A DNA stretch of 64,000 nt from Combretum micranthum (GCA_024138025.1 JAMXBD010003395.1:58526-122525); one strand, 5' to 3'. Positions 11,945-24,400 are shown, counted from the stretch's first letter. Notes: generated by a model from the letters alone, not told the origin. A program made the numbers and translations.

Positions 11945-13230
11945 ATGGACAGAAATCGAAGACAGACTAGACAACAGTCAGAAAGAGAGGACATGCCACC
12001 TCCTCCATCATCATCAACTGTTCAAGCTTCTATTTCATCATCTATTCCAGCTTCTACTACTACTCCATCTCCCGCTTTTGCTTCTACAACCCAAGCTCCA
12101 CAGCCACCTCCGATGTCCCAAATGCCTACTTTTCCACCAATGCCACCAATGCTAGAGATGACACAGATGCCAATGGGAGATCCGAATGCTATGTGTGTGA
12201 TATTCAGAGATATGTTTGCTATGATGCAATAGTATTAACAAATGATGCACCAACACCAACAACAGTTTGTACAGCAACATACTCCTCAAGCGATGGGATA
12301 TGGAGCAAATGTGTAAGGCAATGAGAGAAATGACCAAGTTAAGTTAGATGATTTTGTCAAGATTGTGCTAGAGTTTGATGGAACAGTTTCAGATCTTACT
12401 ACCGCTGAGCACTGGGTTAAGGAACTAAAAAAAGCCTTTGTAGCTAGTGAAGTTCCAGAGAATAGAAAGGTTGACTTGGTGGTTTATATGCTCAAGAAGG
12501 ATACAAATAATTGGTGGATATTGACAAGTCAAGACATGGTGAGACCGATTTCATGATTTAGATTCGAGGGAGCTTTCTTTCTACGATATTTTCCCAACAC
12601 GGTCCGAGAACAGATGATTTCAGATTGGCTGAGTCTCAGGAAGCAATAGAACAGTTGAAGAGTACTATGCAGAGTTTTATAGATTGCTCAGATTTGCTGG
12701 AGACATATACAATGATGAAAGGATGAAAGTTCAAAGTTTCAGGATGGATTGAATATGGAAAGCAAGGGAGAAGTTAAAATGTTTCAACTTCCGACCTTAA
12801 CAGATGTTGTGAATAAGGCAAAGTTGGTAGAATAGATTCAAAATGAGAGCAAGACCTAAAGTGATAGGCGAGCTACATTTCTAGGAAAAAGACTTGCACC
12901 TTTCACTCCTTACAAGAAGTATGGTAACTATGGCAAAGGGGAGAAACCATTTCTGGGGAAGAAATTGAATTTGTGATCTTCTACTAAGACCTCTACTCCC
13001 TTCAACACATTTGAGAGGAGATGTCCTAGATGTTTTGGACCTCATGACCAAACTCAATGTAAGTGGACTTAGGGAGCGTGTTTTGCTTGTGGGAAAGTAG
13101 GACATAAAGCTTCAGAGTGTAAGGAACCGGTACTACAACCTATTTTATGTGCATATTGCAAACAAAGAGGGCATCATGTAGCTAATTGCACAACTAAACC
13201 AAGGAATGATGGTCCTAACCCTGGGAAAGG
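11945..13230 (+). pseudogene. gag of gypsy 1, interrupted
   Basis: Gag begins at the ATG at 11945 (MDRNRRQTRQQSERED), followed by a Pro/Ser/Thr-rich stretch. A TAG at 12230 ends the first segment. The capsid-like segment resumes near 12365 (AEHWVKELKKAF, NNWWILTSQ), then stops and frame changes follow. Zinc-knuckle modules remain at about 13020-13060 (CPRCFGPHDQTQC), 13084-13122 (CFACGKVGHKASEC) and 13151-13192 (CAYCKQRGHHVANC). A stop (TAG at 13069) lies between the first two. Gag would package the RNA; this copy cannot make it whole. Confidence 0.85.
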
Positions 13231-13231
13231 A

Positions 13232-13540
13232 ATGACAGCGGCTAAGATCTTTGCCCTACAACAATGTGAGAAAGCTCCATCGATAGATACTTTAGCAGGT
13301 ACTATAATGATTGCAAATCATCCAGCATATGCATTAGTAGACACTGGTGCAACGCATGTATGTTTGGCTGAAAAGTTTGTGAATGAGTGTGGTTTGAAAT
13401 TTGAGGTGTTGACTGATAGAGTAATGAGTATTAATACTGCTTTGAGTGTGAAGTCTAGACAACCTTGTATTTGTAGAGAAGTTAATGTAAGAATTGCTAA
13501 TAGTGATATGCCAATTGATAATGGTTTTGCCCATGGTTGA
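13232..13540 (+). pseudogene. aspartic protease region of gypsy 1
   Basis: The peptide carries the retropepsin active-site motif DTGATH (around 13338-13355) in YALVDTGATHVCLAEKF. In related elements protease is part of the Gag-Pol polyprotein. The frame is lost near 13540, before the usual end of the domain (a degraded VLGMNWL-like site follows at about 13550). Confidence 0.85.
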
Positions 13541-13739
13541 TTTTGATGCGGCGTTTTGGTATGAATTGGTTAAATATGTATAAAGTAATTATAGATTGTA
13601 ATTAATGAGTTTTGATCAGGAGAGTGGGAAAGTTATTCATGTCTTGAGAGGAAAAGACCTAAAAGTATGTATACAATGGAGTTATGAGAGAAGACTTCAG
13701 AAACAATTGTAAATGTGAAGAGCTCAATAGGTATAGTAC

Positions 13740-14470
13740 CCTGTGACAGACTTTGTAGAAGTTTTCCTCTAAAGAATTACCTCGGTTACCACCAGATAGA
13801 AATTGAATTTGGTATTGAAGTGATTCCGGGAACCACTCCTATATCAAAGACTCCATATAAAATGGCTCCTGGAATTGAAAGAATTGAAAGTTCAGTTGAA
13901 GAATTACAAAACTGGTTTCAAATAACCTAGTATTTCCCCATGGGCTCTTGTTCTTTTTGTGAAGAAGAAAGATGGAAGTTTACGAATGTCTATTGATTAT
14001 AGAGAGTTGAATCAAGTTACAATTAAAAAACAGTATCCTTTACCCCGTATGATGACTTGTTTGATTAATTAAAAGGAGCGACAGTTTTCTCAAAGATTGA
14101 TTTGAGGTCAGGTTACTATCAACTTCGAATTAAACCAGAAGATGTACAAAAAACGGCCTTTCGCACTCGATATGGACATTTTGAATTCTTAGTTATGCCG
14201 TTTGGTTTAACGAATGCCCCTGCCGCCTGTATGGATCTTATGAATAGAGTATTCAAGGACTACTTGGATTGGTTTGTGATTGTATTTATAGATGATATCC
14301 TAATATATTCAAGAAGTGAAGAGGAACATGAAAAGCATTTAAGTTTGGTTCTTCAAAGGTTGAAGGAAAGGAAGTTATATGCTAAGTTTAGCAAATGTGA
14401 GTTTTGGTTGAAAGAAGTTGCATTCTTAGGGCATATTATTACAAAAGATGCGATATCTGTTGATTAAGGC
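13740..14470 (+). pseudogene. reverse transcriptase of gypsy 1
   Basis: The start is visible as IEFGIEVIPGTTPISK (about 13800-13850). The core reads [19 protein letters not shown], then [11 protein letters not shown] and the catalytic box FIDDIL (near 14290), with LGHI before the frame breaks at about 14465. A frame change near 13890-13950 separates the leading part from the core. Confidence 0.9.
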
Positions 14471-15050
14471 AGTATTGGAATGGCCAAGACCCACTAATGT
14501 TACTAAAGTGAGAAGTTTCTTGGGTTTGGCAGGTTATTATCGAAGATTAGTTCAGGAATTCTCAAAGATTGCCACTCCGTTGACAAAGCTAACCCGGAAA
14601 CATATGAGATTTGAGTGGGATGATCAATGTGAGAGAAGTTTTCAAGAATTGAAGAAGAGATTAATATCTACACCTATCTTAGCTTTACCCGTTAATGGAA
14701 AGGAATTCACAGTCTGTAGTGATGCTTCAATACAAGGTCTTGGATGTATTCTGATGTAAGACAACCAAGTGATCGCCTATGCATTTAGACAATTGAAACT
14801 GCATGAGAAAAATTATCCTGTGCATGACTTGGAACTTGCAGCAGTGATTTTAGCTTTGAAATTGTGGAGACATTATTTGTGTTGGAGAAAAGTGTAAGAT
14901 ATTCACGGATCACAAAAGTTTGAATTATATCTTTACTCAGAAAGAATTGAATATGCGTCAAAGAAGATGGCTTGAGTTGATAAAGGATTATGATGTAGAG
15001 ATTCTATATCATCCGGGAAAAGCCAACATAGTAGCCGATGCTTTGAGTAG
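14448..15050 (+). pseudogene. RT thumb / RNase H region of gypsy 1
   Basis: [12 protein letters not shown] (about 14510-14545) marks the RT-RNase H junction. RNase H shows [10 protein letters not shown] (about 14715-14750) and, after a TAA at 14757, [19 protein letters not shown] and [10 protein letters not shown]. The end of the domain, [15 protein letters not shown], lies near 15010-15055. At least two frame disruptions occur. Confidence 0.88.
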
Positions 15051-15299
15051 GAAGAAACAAATGAGAATGGCAACCGTGATTACGAGTCAAAAAGAAATAC
15101 AAGAAGATCTACGAAGATTGGATATCGAAGTAACCTTAGACAAGGTGGAAGTGATGATTGCAAATTTGACACTCCAACCATCTCTTATGGATTTGATTAA
15201 GAAAAGACAACATGAAGATCCAGAAAGTGTGAAGATAAAAAGTGCAATACAAGATGGAAGAAGAAGAGAGTTGAGACTTGATGAAAATGATGTTATCAG

Positions 15300-16310
15300 A
15301 TTTGGAAACAGAATATTTATACCAGAGACGGGAGAATTGAGGAGAGAAATTTTGAAGGAAGCTCATGCAATGGCGTATTCAATACATCCAGGGAGTATGA
15401 AGATGTATAAGGATATGAAGAAGAATTATTGGTGGAACAATATGAAGAAAAACATTGCGGAATATGTATCCAAGTGTGTAACATGCCGGCAAGTAAAGAT
15501 CGAACATCAAAGATCTGGTGGTGAGTTGCAACCATTATCAATTTCAGAATGGAAGTGGGATGATATAACCATGGATTTTGTTAGTGCATTCCCTAAGACC
15601 CCTGCCAAGAATGAAATTATATGGGTTATTGTGGATAGAATGACTAAATCATTGCATTTTATACCATTGAGGGTCGGGTGTTCACTGGAGAAAATGGCAC
15701 GGATTTATATCCGAGAAATAGTGAGACTTCATGGTATTCTAGTATCGATTACATCAGACAGGGATACTCTCTTTGTAAGTCGCTTTTGGAAAGTTTACAA
15801 GCACTTGGTACGAAACTCCAGTTCAATACAACTTTTCCTCAGACTGACGGGCAATGAGAGGACGATATAGATTTTAGAAGATATGCTTAGAGCTTGTGCC
15901 TTGGATTTCGAAGAAATTGGGATGATTACTTGCCTCTAGTCGAATTTGCTTACAATAACAGTTATCAGTCGGCAATACAAATGGCTCCATATGAAGCACT
16001 ATATGGAAGGAAATGTCGATCACCTCTCCACTGGGATGAAGTAGGTGAGAAAGCTCTAATTGGTCCAGAATTGATTCAACAGGCGATAGACAAGATTCAA
16101 CTCATTAAGCGAAGATTAAAAGTTGCACAAGACCGATACAAAAGTTATGCTGATGAGAGAAGAAGACCGTTGGAATTTGAAGTCGGAGATCATGTTTTTC
16201 TTAGAGTTTCTCCAACCAAAGGAATAATCAGATTCGGTGTTAGAGGAAAATTGAATCCGAGATACATAGGTCCTTTTGAAATCTTGGAAAGAATTGGACC
16301 ATTAGCATAT
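15300..16310 (+). pseudogene. integrase of gypsy 1
   Basis: The zinc-binding HHCC part is at about 15360-15490 ([19 protein letters not shown], then CVTCRQVK). The catalytic core has WDDITMDF (first Asp) and [14 protein letters not shown] (second Asp). The stretch holding the Glu is broken by a stop at about 15868 and a frame change. The C-terminal part (15894-16313) keeps LVEFAYNNSYQSAI and the GPY/F-type module YIGPFEILERIGPLAY. A stop at 16311-16313 follows. Confidence 0.9.
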
Positions 16311-16315
16311 TAGCA

Positions 16316-16603
16316 TTGCCGCCAAATTTGTCGGATGTACACAATGTATTCCATGTTTCACAGTTGAGGAAGTGTATATCAGATCCAGATACTGTTATTG
16401 ATACAAATCAGCCAGAAATTCAACCTGATTTGACCATAGAGGAAAAGCCTATTAAGATTTTGGAGAGAATGGATAAAGTGTTAAGGAACAAGATAATCCC
16501 TATGGTAAAGGTTCAATGGAGTAACCAATCCGAGCATGAAGCGGTTTGGGAAGTTGAGAATATGATGAGACAGAAGTATCCGAGTTATTTGAATCATGAT
16601 TGA
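16316..16603 (+). pseudogene. integrase tail with chromodomain of gypsy 1
   Basis: Continues with LPPNLSDVHNVFHVSQLRK, the linker found before the chromodomain. The chromodomain ends in VKVQWSNQSEHEAVWEVE and QKYPSYL. Chromodomains on chromovirus integrases are thought to steer insertion to marked chromatin. The segment ends at TGA 16601. Confidence 0.88.
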
Positions 16604-16629
16604 GGTAAGTTTCGAGGACGAAACTTCTT

Positions 16630-16643
16630 GAAGGAGGGAAGAG
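16630..16643 (+). other. polypurine tract of gypsy 1
   Basis: gaaggagggaagag lies immediately before the 3' LTR and follows the cgaggacgaaactt block usual at this place in plant chromoviruses. It primes plus-strand DNA synthesis. Confidence 0.85.
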
Positions 16644-17136
16644 TGAAATGACCCAAAGTTAATTTATAATATAATGTAGATTGATTGTTGTGTGTATGTG
16701 TTTGAGTGAATTAGTGTATTTGTATGTGAATGTGATTTAATGTATGTGAATAGATAATAAGCTAGAGTAATATATTTAGCATGATAGTTTAGTTATGTTA
16801 TTAATTATTATGTTAATGCAAGTGGTTTTGTAGTAATTAATGTTTGATAAATTAAGTGTATTTTGAGCTAAGTTATATCTTTAAGCTAGCAGTTTTGGTT
16901 TTAAGCCAATACAAGCCCAAATTAAGCCCAAACAAGGCCCAAAGCCTTTCCAAATTCTGCCAAAAGTCAACAACATTAGGATAATATCAAAGTTATTTGC
17001 ACCATTAGACAATCCAAAACAGAACAAAAGGAGAGAAATTCGTAATTCCTCAAAGCCCAAAATTTCAACACCCAAATCAAGTTTTCTTGGACTCAACACA
17101 CCAAAATCCTTCCCCAAGCCTTATATATACATTGAG

Positions 17137-18616
17137 GTAAGTTTATTTGATGTTTGAGATGTCTTATTTTCCTCTTAATCCATGAAATATGCATGTGTAG
17201 TATAACAAGTAGTTAATGTGCTAAATTCTTGTTGAGATGTTGTAGAGTGGTTAGGAAAGCTTTAGAATGCTTAACATTTATAGATAGGTTGTAGTAGGTT
17301 TTCATGTGGTTAGAATGAGTTCGAAGAGGTAAAATGTAAAAATTTTTTAGTTTGGAAAACAGAGGAAATCTGCAATGGGAATTATAGTGTATGCCACCTC
17401 GTACGCCGGCGCGTACATATCGGTGTTAATGTTTTTAATTTTGACCTTTTGGAAATTTTCTCAAACGCCGTCGGCGTTGAAAGCAGAATTTGCCAGCATT
17501 CTTGACCTTTTGAAATTATCTTAAACGCTACCGGCTTGATGTTGACATTGACGACGTAAAGTCTCTAAGTTTTTGTACTAAATGCATATTTCTTAACGTC
17601 GCCTTATACGCCATCAGCGTATGATCTTACACCACCGGCGTTAAGGTTTGCATTGCCACCGTTAATGGCTTGCATGGACTTATAAATTCCACGTTTTTCT
17701 AACTTCTTCCAATACACGATATAAGACTTTTTAATCAAAGATTTGCCTTGTATGATGTTGTATATATGTTATGTGATGACTTTGGATTGTTTTTACTTAA
17801 GGTTCAATAATTTTTCCTAAGTTCTAATATAGTGAATATAAGATTGACTTAGGATAGTAATGTGACATAGTTGATTTATGTGGAATAGAAATAGATACTC
17901 AGTTGGAGATTCCCGTCCATTCCCAAATCAAATCAGGTACACAATACTTTGATTGATTATTGCTTAGGATAGGCATATATCAATTTGACCTTAATCAAAG
18001 ATTAATGGAAGATTTTGAAATTGGTTGTGCTTTACGTCGTTGAATTCGGAACCGGGGAGCGACTACCCTGTCATGATGCAATGGCACGGTAGTTTAGGCA
18101 CTTAGCTCAATTCTTTGTTATGATGCAATGACTCAAATCCATGATGCAATGGTTCACCATGATGCAATGGTGATTTCTTTTATTGGCTAAGTGGGTAGCT
18201 AATAAGATTAACTGTATCGGTATATCCTCTACTTAGGCTCGGAAGGAAATAATATGTTTTAGTTCACGGGTATGGGACTGTTGAACTAATTGATGTTATG
18301 GACCGGGATAAGTGGAGTGTATAAAGGAGTGTGAATCCTAAATGATGCTATTATAATCTTTTTCGGTTAGATATAGGAGATATAGATATCTGGTCTATCT
18401 TATATCAACCCCCTGAACATCTGCTGTTACTTAGGACCCCCAAACTTCTAAAGCTTGAATCGGAGTTTGAATACTCCAGTGTTGTTTTATTCACTTAACT
18501 AAAAGATAATGAAGTTGTGGTGATTTATTGCATTGCATTTAGTTAAGTGAGCATTGCATATGTATTTGTTTGCATTATTGTGTACTGGGCCTTTGGCTCA
18601 TGTTGCTATCTTGCAG
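17137..18616 (+). other. putative LTR leader intron, gypsy 1
   Basis: The donor GAG|gtaagttt at 17137 and acceptor cttgcag|gt at 18616 would remove 1480 nt, including the GC island and many AUGs. In the 5' LTR the donor dinucleotide is changed (gaattaagt). The same arrangement, 1637 nt long, is in both LTRs of gypsy 2. It is inferred from motifs only. Confidence 0.4.
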
Positions 18617-18687
18617 GTGACTTTGATGATGAGCACTATGATGATATGGGTTATGGGACTGACTATGAGGATTCTGTGGATGACTAG
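18617..18687 (+). CDS. putative LTR-encoded acidic mini-exon, gypsy 1 3' LTR
   Basis: Counterpart of 11237-11307, after an intact acceptor tcttgcag. It reads DFDDEHYDDMGYGTDYEDSV, then DD and a stop. Relative to the 5' LTR it has Pro-to-His and Trp-to-Tyr changes. Confidence 0.4.
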
Positions 18688-19099
18688 GAGAGAGAGGCCT
18701 AGTATATGTTTAGGATTTTTTTATGTAAAATTTTGTGAAGTGTTTAGGCTTATTTGTTAAGCCTTGGAATGTATTTTATTTTGAATTGTGTTTGTTAAAT
18801 AATTGGATTGTAAGTAAGATTTCTATGTTTATATGATCCTTGGGAAGTTGTAATGTATAAATATTTGATGTATGACATGTATATAGTTAATGACCCACTA
18901 CCTATGTAGTGGTAATGTTTTTAATTCAAAGCATATGAATGTTATATCTGTATAAACAGGTAGCCATTACAAACATCTCTTTTAAGACAACCTTACATAT
19001 AATACTTGAATGTTGTTCCTAATATTTAGGTACTGTGCGTGGTCGGGAGATTTGGCACACTTAATAATTGGGTTAAGTGGGCCGAGTCTTTACATGTTA

Positions 19100-19517
19100 T
19101 ATTAGTGGATATGGGTTAAGTTTGGGTTTGCGTGGTGTTAGGTATGGCTGATGTGAATGGAGGAGGTAGTTATGGGTATGGTTGCAGTATTTTGGCTGGT
19201 GTTTAGTAAAGTGTTAGTGGTTTCGGTTGTACATGAAGCAAAGCTTCTAGGTTTAGGACGGTAGTTGGCAGAGGTTCGGGTGGTTGATGAAGATGGTGAT
19301 GTGTTTGCATGGAGGTTGGGTTGTTGATGGGTTAGAAGTGGCGATAGTTGATGAAGATGGTAATGTGTTTGTGTTGGGTTCTAGTTTGGTTAGCCATTTT
19401 TTATTGAAAAAAATGACATGTAGGAGATAGAATGAGAAGAAAGTTGACGTCGGAGAGAGGAGAAAAAAAAATTGACATGTAGGGCAAAGAAATAATATTT
19501 TACTTGGTCCGTTTTTA
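19100..19517. other. right internal part of the MULE
   Basis: G/T-rich non-coding DNA between the gypsy target duplication and the right MULE terminal repeat. The minus-strand frame at 19253-19522 has no recognisable domain. Confidence 0.4.
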
Positions 19518-19670
19518 CACATCAGCTTCTCACCGCATTAATGGCTGGAATCTAGCTAAATATACCTTTGGTGAAAAACTAAAAAAATTCAGGTATCATT
19601 TTGAAAAAAAAATTTAGGTACCAAATTGTTATAGACTAAAAAGTCCAAGTACCATCGATGAAACTTACCC
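19518..19670 (-). repeat. right MULE terminal inverted repeat
   Basis: Reverse complement of 8169-8324, ending cttaccc directly before the ATATAATTT duplication. Confidence 0.85.
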
Positions 19671-19679
19671 ATATAATTT

Positions 19680-21464
19680 CCATCGCAAATTTCTGTCTCT
19701 AATATGTATTTTAAGTCATCGTCTCTAATTCTTTTAGAGACAAATTTGTAACGGAATTTCTATTATAAATCTTTCTCTAATTTACAATTAGTTATCATTA
19801 AATACTCATTTAGAAAATAATAAATGAAATTACTCTATCACAAATCTATCCACGATTTTAAGATGAATTATTAAAAAAAAATTCTTATTTACCTCCTGTG
19901 CTTGGTTTTGTCTTTCCAAAAAGTCACGCATCTTAGAATGCTATGCATTGTGTACACTTAACGTTGAAGTTTTGACAAACACTAAACTAATGAACCGATT
20001 TATATCTTCATGAATCTACCACTACTGTTTATTTAAGAGAAATAATAATTTGAAATATTGTAGCTATAGAACATCTTATGCATCTTTTATAATTAATTAC
20101 TAACTTAATTTATTAATTTATATTTTATATTTTCACTTTTAAAAATTTATGAAGGATTTTTCATTCATATTTTATTAAAATAATATACTTTTACAGTACT
20201 TTTTTTTAAATTTTATATTAATTTAGTATATTATATATTTTTAAGTAATGTTTTTTTTTCTTTATATCATTTGTTATTGCATTTAAGTAATTATGTAAAA
20301 CTCATAAGTATAAATTTTGTTAGAATTATATAACAGATATACTATAAATAATATAAATATAAATTTTCATTAATATATCATTAACATAATGTATAATATA
20401 TGTTTATATATATTTAGATATACTTACTTTATGTTTTAAACCAATTATTTTGTATTATATATTTTATTATTAAAATATACTATATGTTTAAGTAGTATAT
20501 TACATATTTTAGTAAATTTGTTATTATATTTTAAATAATATAGTATGTAAATATAAATTATGTGAGATATACATAACAACTTTTGTATATATTTAATGAC
20601 ATATGAATAAAAAATTATAATAAATATATATAATAAAAATTATAAATAATATGATTAAATATTTTTATTAATATATTTTAAAATATAATATATATTTATA
20701 TATGTTTATATATACTAAGTTTACATTTTATAGTAAACATTTTATTTTACATGTTTTGCTACTGAAATATAATTTATTTTTTAGTAGTATATTATGATAT
20801 TACTTATATATAACATATTATATTATTTTTAAGCATTATTTTATTAAGTTGTATATAATATTTTTATATAAAAAGTTTTTATTTAAAAAAAATAATAATA
20901 GAAATAAAATATATCTCATGAAATATATAAATTTTAAAATAATCATATTTTATGTACCATTTATTATTAATTTATAATATATTATAAATAAAGTATATAT
21001 AATATTAGTTGTAAGTGACATATGATTATACATATTTTATATAATAAAATTAATTTACAAATATAATGTAAGTTCATATTATATATTATATATTTATATA
21101 TAATATATTTGATATGTATAATTATAACTATATTTTAAACATAATTGTTTATATTTTCATATATATATATAATAATTTATTTTAGAGATAGATTTGCAAT
21201 AGAATTTGAAAAAATAAAAGTGGTGCCAAAATATTATATTTCCCACTAAAATTAGAGACAAATTTGCAACTGAAATTTTTTTGTCATAAATCAATTTATA
21301 ATCCGTTGCAAATTCCATCACAAAAGCACATGAAAATTGTAAAATTATTCAAATTTATGTCATCAGAAGTCCATTGCAAATTTGTCGCTAATTAATTTTT
21401 TTTTCAGAGATAGAAATTTTCCGTCACAAAATTTTTATTTCTAAAGGCTAATTTTCTAGTAGTG
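19680..21464. repeat. right part of the CACTA element, subterminal repeats and AT-rich core
   Basis: Words of the type gagacaaatttg(t/c)aac occur near 19735 and 21255, with inverted forms near 21293 and 21373. They flank a core (about 20030-21170) made almost only of A and T. CACTA transposases bind such subterminal repeats. No ORF of note. Confidence 0.65.
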
Positions 21465-21467
21465 AAA

Positions 21468-24400
21468 TAAATAATAATTATATAATATATATATTTAAGT
21501 ACCTTTACAATGTTTCTAACTTGTTAAATTTTAATTAATTCACTAAAATGTTGCAACTTTCCATCACATCATGGTTGCAGCACACATGTGAAAAAAAAAT
21601 TTAAGAAAATATTAATGTTGTGCTACAGGAACGAACTCAACAAAGTCAGCTTTAAATTGTAGTGGGTTTCAATTCTACACAATTCAAAAGCTAAACTTAT
21701 AAGTTATGATGCAAAGCAATTATTTAAAATTGAGCACATGGTGTTTCAGTAGTGCATGCAGTACATGAGTGATGCAACCAATAAGCACCATATGGTTTGA
21801 TAATTAATGAGAATTACACTAGAAGAGAGATTTGAGTTTGCCATGATTTGCAAAACATACGGTATCTATCTAATTTATTCTATTAGAAAATTATTATTCG
21901 TATCACTAAAATTATAATGAATTAGCAGCTTGATAGCTCTATTTCCAAACATACATATTTTAGATACTGATGGCCACATCACAGCTGGGCATGGAAATTA
22001 ATACCTTTTTTTTTTAAATAATGGGAAAAATCTAAAAACAAAACAATAATATAAATGGTTACGGTAGAGGGAAGCAATTGATGTACTCTCGTCGACTTCG
22101 GATAAGAGCTAAAACCAAAAATAGACTAGAGAGAGTATAAAAACATTCTTGCACTCTACTCAATAGGTACATTTTTTCAAAATTTGGAACATCAATCTTC
22201 CTTATGATATTCATGAACTACCTTGTATCTTACACTTTATAGTTATTAAACATCATATTGGGTACTCTTTGAAACACATGAAAATTTTTTATTTCATTTT
22301 TATAATATAAAATTTTAAAGAATGATTATCTAACAACCCTTTAATTGTTCATGTATTTGTAACTACTACACTTGTCAATTTGGTAATCTTTAACAATTTT
22401 AATTAGATTATTCTCATTAAAGCATACATCATAAATGTGATGTTATAACTTCAAACAATTAATCATGGAATGCTATGAAATTGCAATAATGCATCAAGAG
22501 GTTCAAATCTACTTGTTGAAAATATGCATGAATAATTGAGATAACTTACAAGTTGTAGAATGAGTAAGCATGTACCTAAATAGTATTTAAAAATATGAGG
22601 AAATAAGATTTATACAAATGTCTTCTTACAGCTTTTTAGAACAGGGAGAGGTTGAAGCAAGCTTGAAAATTTGGCAATGTCAAACTTTAACCATTGAATA
22701 TTATTTGAACAAAATGTTATACTAATAAAATTCATGAATATTAAACTCAATGATCATATGCTAAGCTTACCATTTTATTTAATATTTGTCATGCAACAAA
22801 GTTATTGATTCTTCACATAGTTTATACAAGCGCAGTGAGAGAATATAGAGAAAGATTCTTCAAGTATACTACATTCTAAGAGAATATTTCCTAAATACAA
22901 ATCTTCACCAATTTCTCATTACAAACATTTTAAAGAGCTATGGAAGTGTTCCCTAATTCACTTCATGTATCTTATAAGTTTTTCTCAAGTCTTATGTTAG
23001 ACTGACTTCATTCCATGTCGGTTATCGTAACTCATTCCTGAATAAGAGAAGAGTTTCTATATGAAAACTCAGTACATAGACTTCCGTAAGTCCACTAACT
23101 TAGGGAGCAAATTCGCGTACCGAGTTTATGCCATTTAGTTATGGACTTAGAAAGTTCTTTGAACTTGATGCCATCACCTAAACTATACACTTCTAGGGTA
23201 TTGAAGAATTTAACTTGTCATTGAACTTTGTGAACTTGGAATTGTATAACACGGTGATAGAAATCAAAACCTTAAAAATACGGATTTAGAAGATCAAGGA
23301 CAAATAAAGGTTTGAACATAAGAAAGCAAACTCACAGGCTAATGTTGATAAGAGTTCAAGTCAAAAGCTCAGGAGGAGTATTTCTAAGAAGAACAAGATT
23401 CCTAAGAGCTAAGAATTTTGAATTGTTGTTGACAAGAACATGAGTTAGAAGAATGGTGGATGCTTCTTAGGGGATTGTAGTAAATTCAAAGCAAAGAAAA
23501 GAATTAACATATTTCATCAAGTATTCTACAAATAGTGATGTTAGAATCCGAAAGTTATACTATAACATGAACAACTTTTGAACTAAATGTTACTATGTAG
23601 AGATTTCGATGATCCTAGATAAACTGAAAGACTTTTGAAAATTTGTCTTGGACTAGAAACTATAATGAATAACTTAAAGCATCTAGCGATCCACTTATGG
23701 AATAGGACACAAGCAAATCTCCCGTTTAGATTTATGTATTATTCATTATATATAGCAAGAAAATATTTAAGTTTGCTTAATTAAGGATGCAACTGTTTGG
23801 AGAACTTTTTTCTTTCATTATATATACCATCATTATTTTTTATGTATTATTCATTATATATACCATCATTATTTTTTATGGGTTTGGTATGATTTATTGA
23901 ACCTATTGAAGAGACCATAAAAGTTAATTTTTCTTTGCTAATGGTTACTCCATGTTTACAACCGTCCTCATCTAAGTATAAATATGAAAGTTTAGGAAGG
24001 CAACGTGGCAAATTATGATATCTTGAAAGGAAAAATCACAATGGAGAGGATTAACATTTGAATGTAAATTCAAAAAATGGATTGATATTTCATTTATTTC
24101 AAAAAAAGGGATCAATGCTATCGTTAGTATTACATATGAATGATGATGTTGCTTCATAGAAGCATAGCACACCAGTGTACTATATAATGGCATAATAATA
24201 AATCTTTTATATGCACCACTTTATATAATATTATCCATTTTTTTAACCAATTAATAAGAAGAATTTGAATTTACAACTAAACATTAAATCCCCTCTAGTG
24301 CAATTTTCTTTATCTTTAAATGAAATTATTGTATATTGATTGAGCTATAGCAATTGATTTTTATTCTTATCAATCCCATTGTGATTGTGATAGATATCAT

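Larger units (their letters stand above)
9218..19094 (+). mobile_element. Ty3/gypsy chromovirus, Tekay/Del-like (gypsy 1), defective
   Basis: It has 2.5-kb LTRs, both starting TGAAATGACCC and ending TTTACA, with a tRNA-Met primer site after the 5' LTR and a purine tract before the 3' LTR. Flanks are TGTTG (9213-9217) and TGTTA (19095-19099), a 5-bp duplication with one change. Domain order is gag, protease, RT, RNase H, integrase, chromodomain, which makes it a chromovirus. Long LTRs and the chromodomain type suggest Tekay/Del; that clade call is inference. Every gene is interrupted, so the copy is inactive. Confidence 0.9.
16644..19094 (+). repeat. 3' LTR of gypsy 1
   Basis: 2451 bp, colinear with the 5' LTR. 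It retains a consensus splice donor (GAG|gtaagt at 17137) that is mutated in the 5' LTR, and the acceptor at 18616/18617. The GC island is at about 17390-17645 and the acidic mini-frame at 18619-18687. Confidence 0.9.
8169..19670. mobile_element. Mutator-like element (MULE) inside the CACTA element
   Basis: Terminal inverted repeats of about 155 bp (8169-8324 and 19518-19670) begin gggtaagtttcatc and are colinear throughout, sharing ttggtacctaa and gaagctgatgtg. They are flanked by a perfect 9-bp duplication ATATAATTT (8160-8168 and 19671-19679), the MULE signature. Once the gypsy insert is removed, about 1.6 kb remains. I see no MURA-type transposase ORF, so it is non-autonomous. Confidence 0.85.
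8081..21464. mobile_element. non-autonomous CACTA-like DNA transposon (outermost shell of a nest)
   Basis: The left end reads CACTATAAGAAA (8081) and the right end, reverse-complemented, reads CACTACTAGAAAA (21464). Both are flanked by AAA (8078-8080 and 21465-21467), matching the 3-bp duplication of CACTA/En-Spm elements. The subterminal DNA carries repeated words like agagacaaatttgcaac in both orientations (19735-19770, 21180-21400), typical of the superfamily. Removing the nested insert leaves about 1.87 kb with no transposase ORF, so it is non-autonomous. Its core (about 20.0-21.2 kb) is extremely AT-rich. Confidence 0.75.

Noticed and set aside
18554..18760. ORF of 68 codons in the gypsy 1 3' LTR
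   Set aside because: It overlaps the acidic mini-frame in another frame, and its peptide is not conserved in gypsy 2, whereas the MGYGT frame is.
19253..19522. Captured host gene in the MULE (Pack-MULE)
   Set aside because: The minus-strand frame overlaps the terminal repeat and is low-complexity. I see no exon-like similarity.
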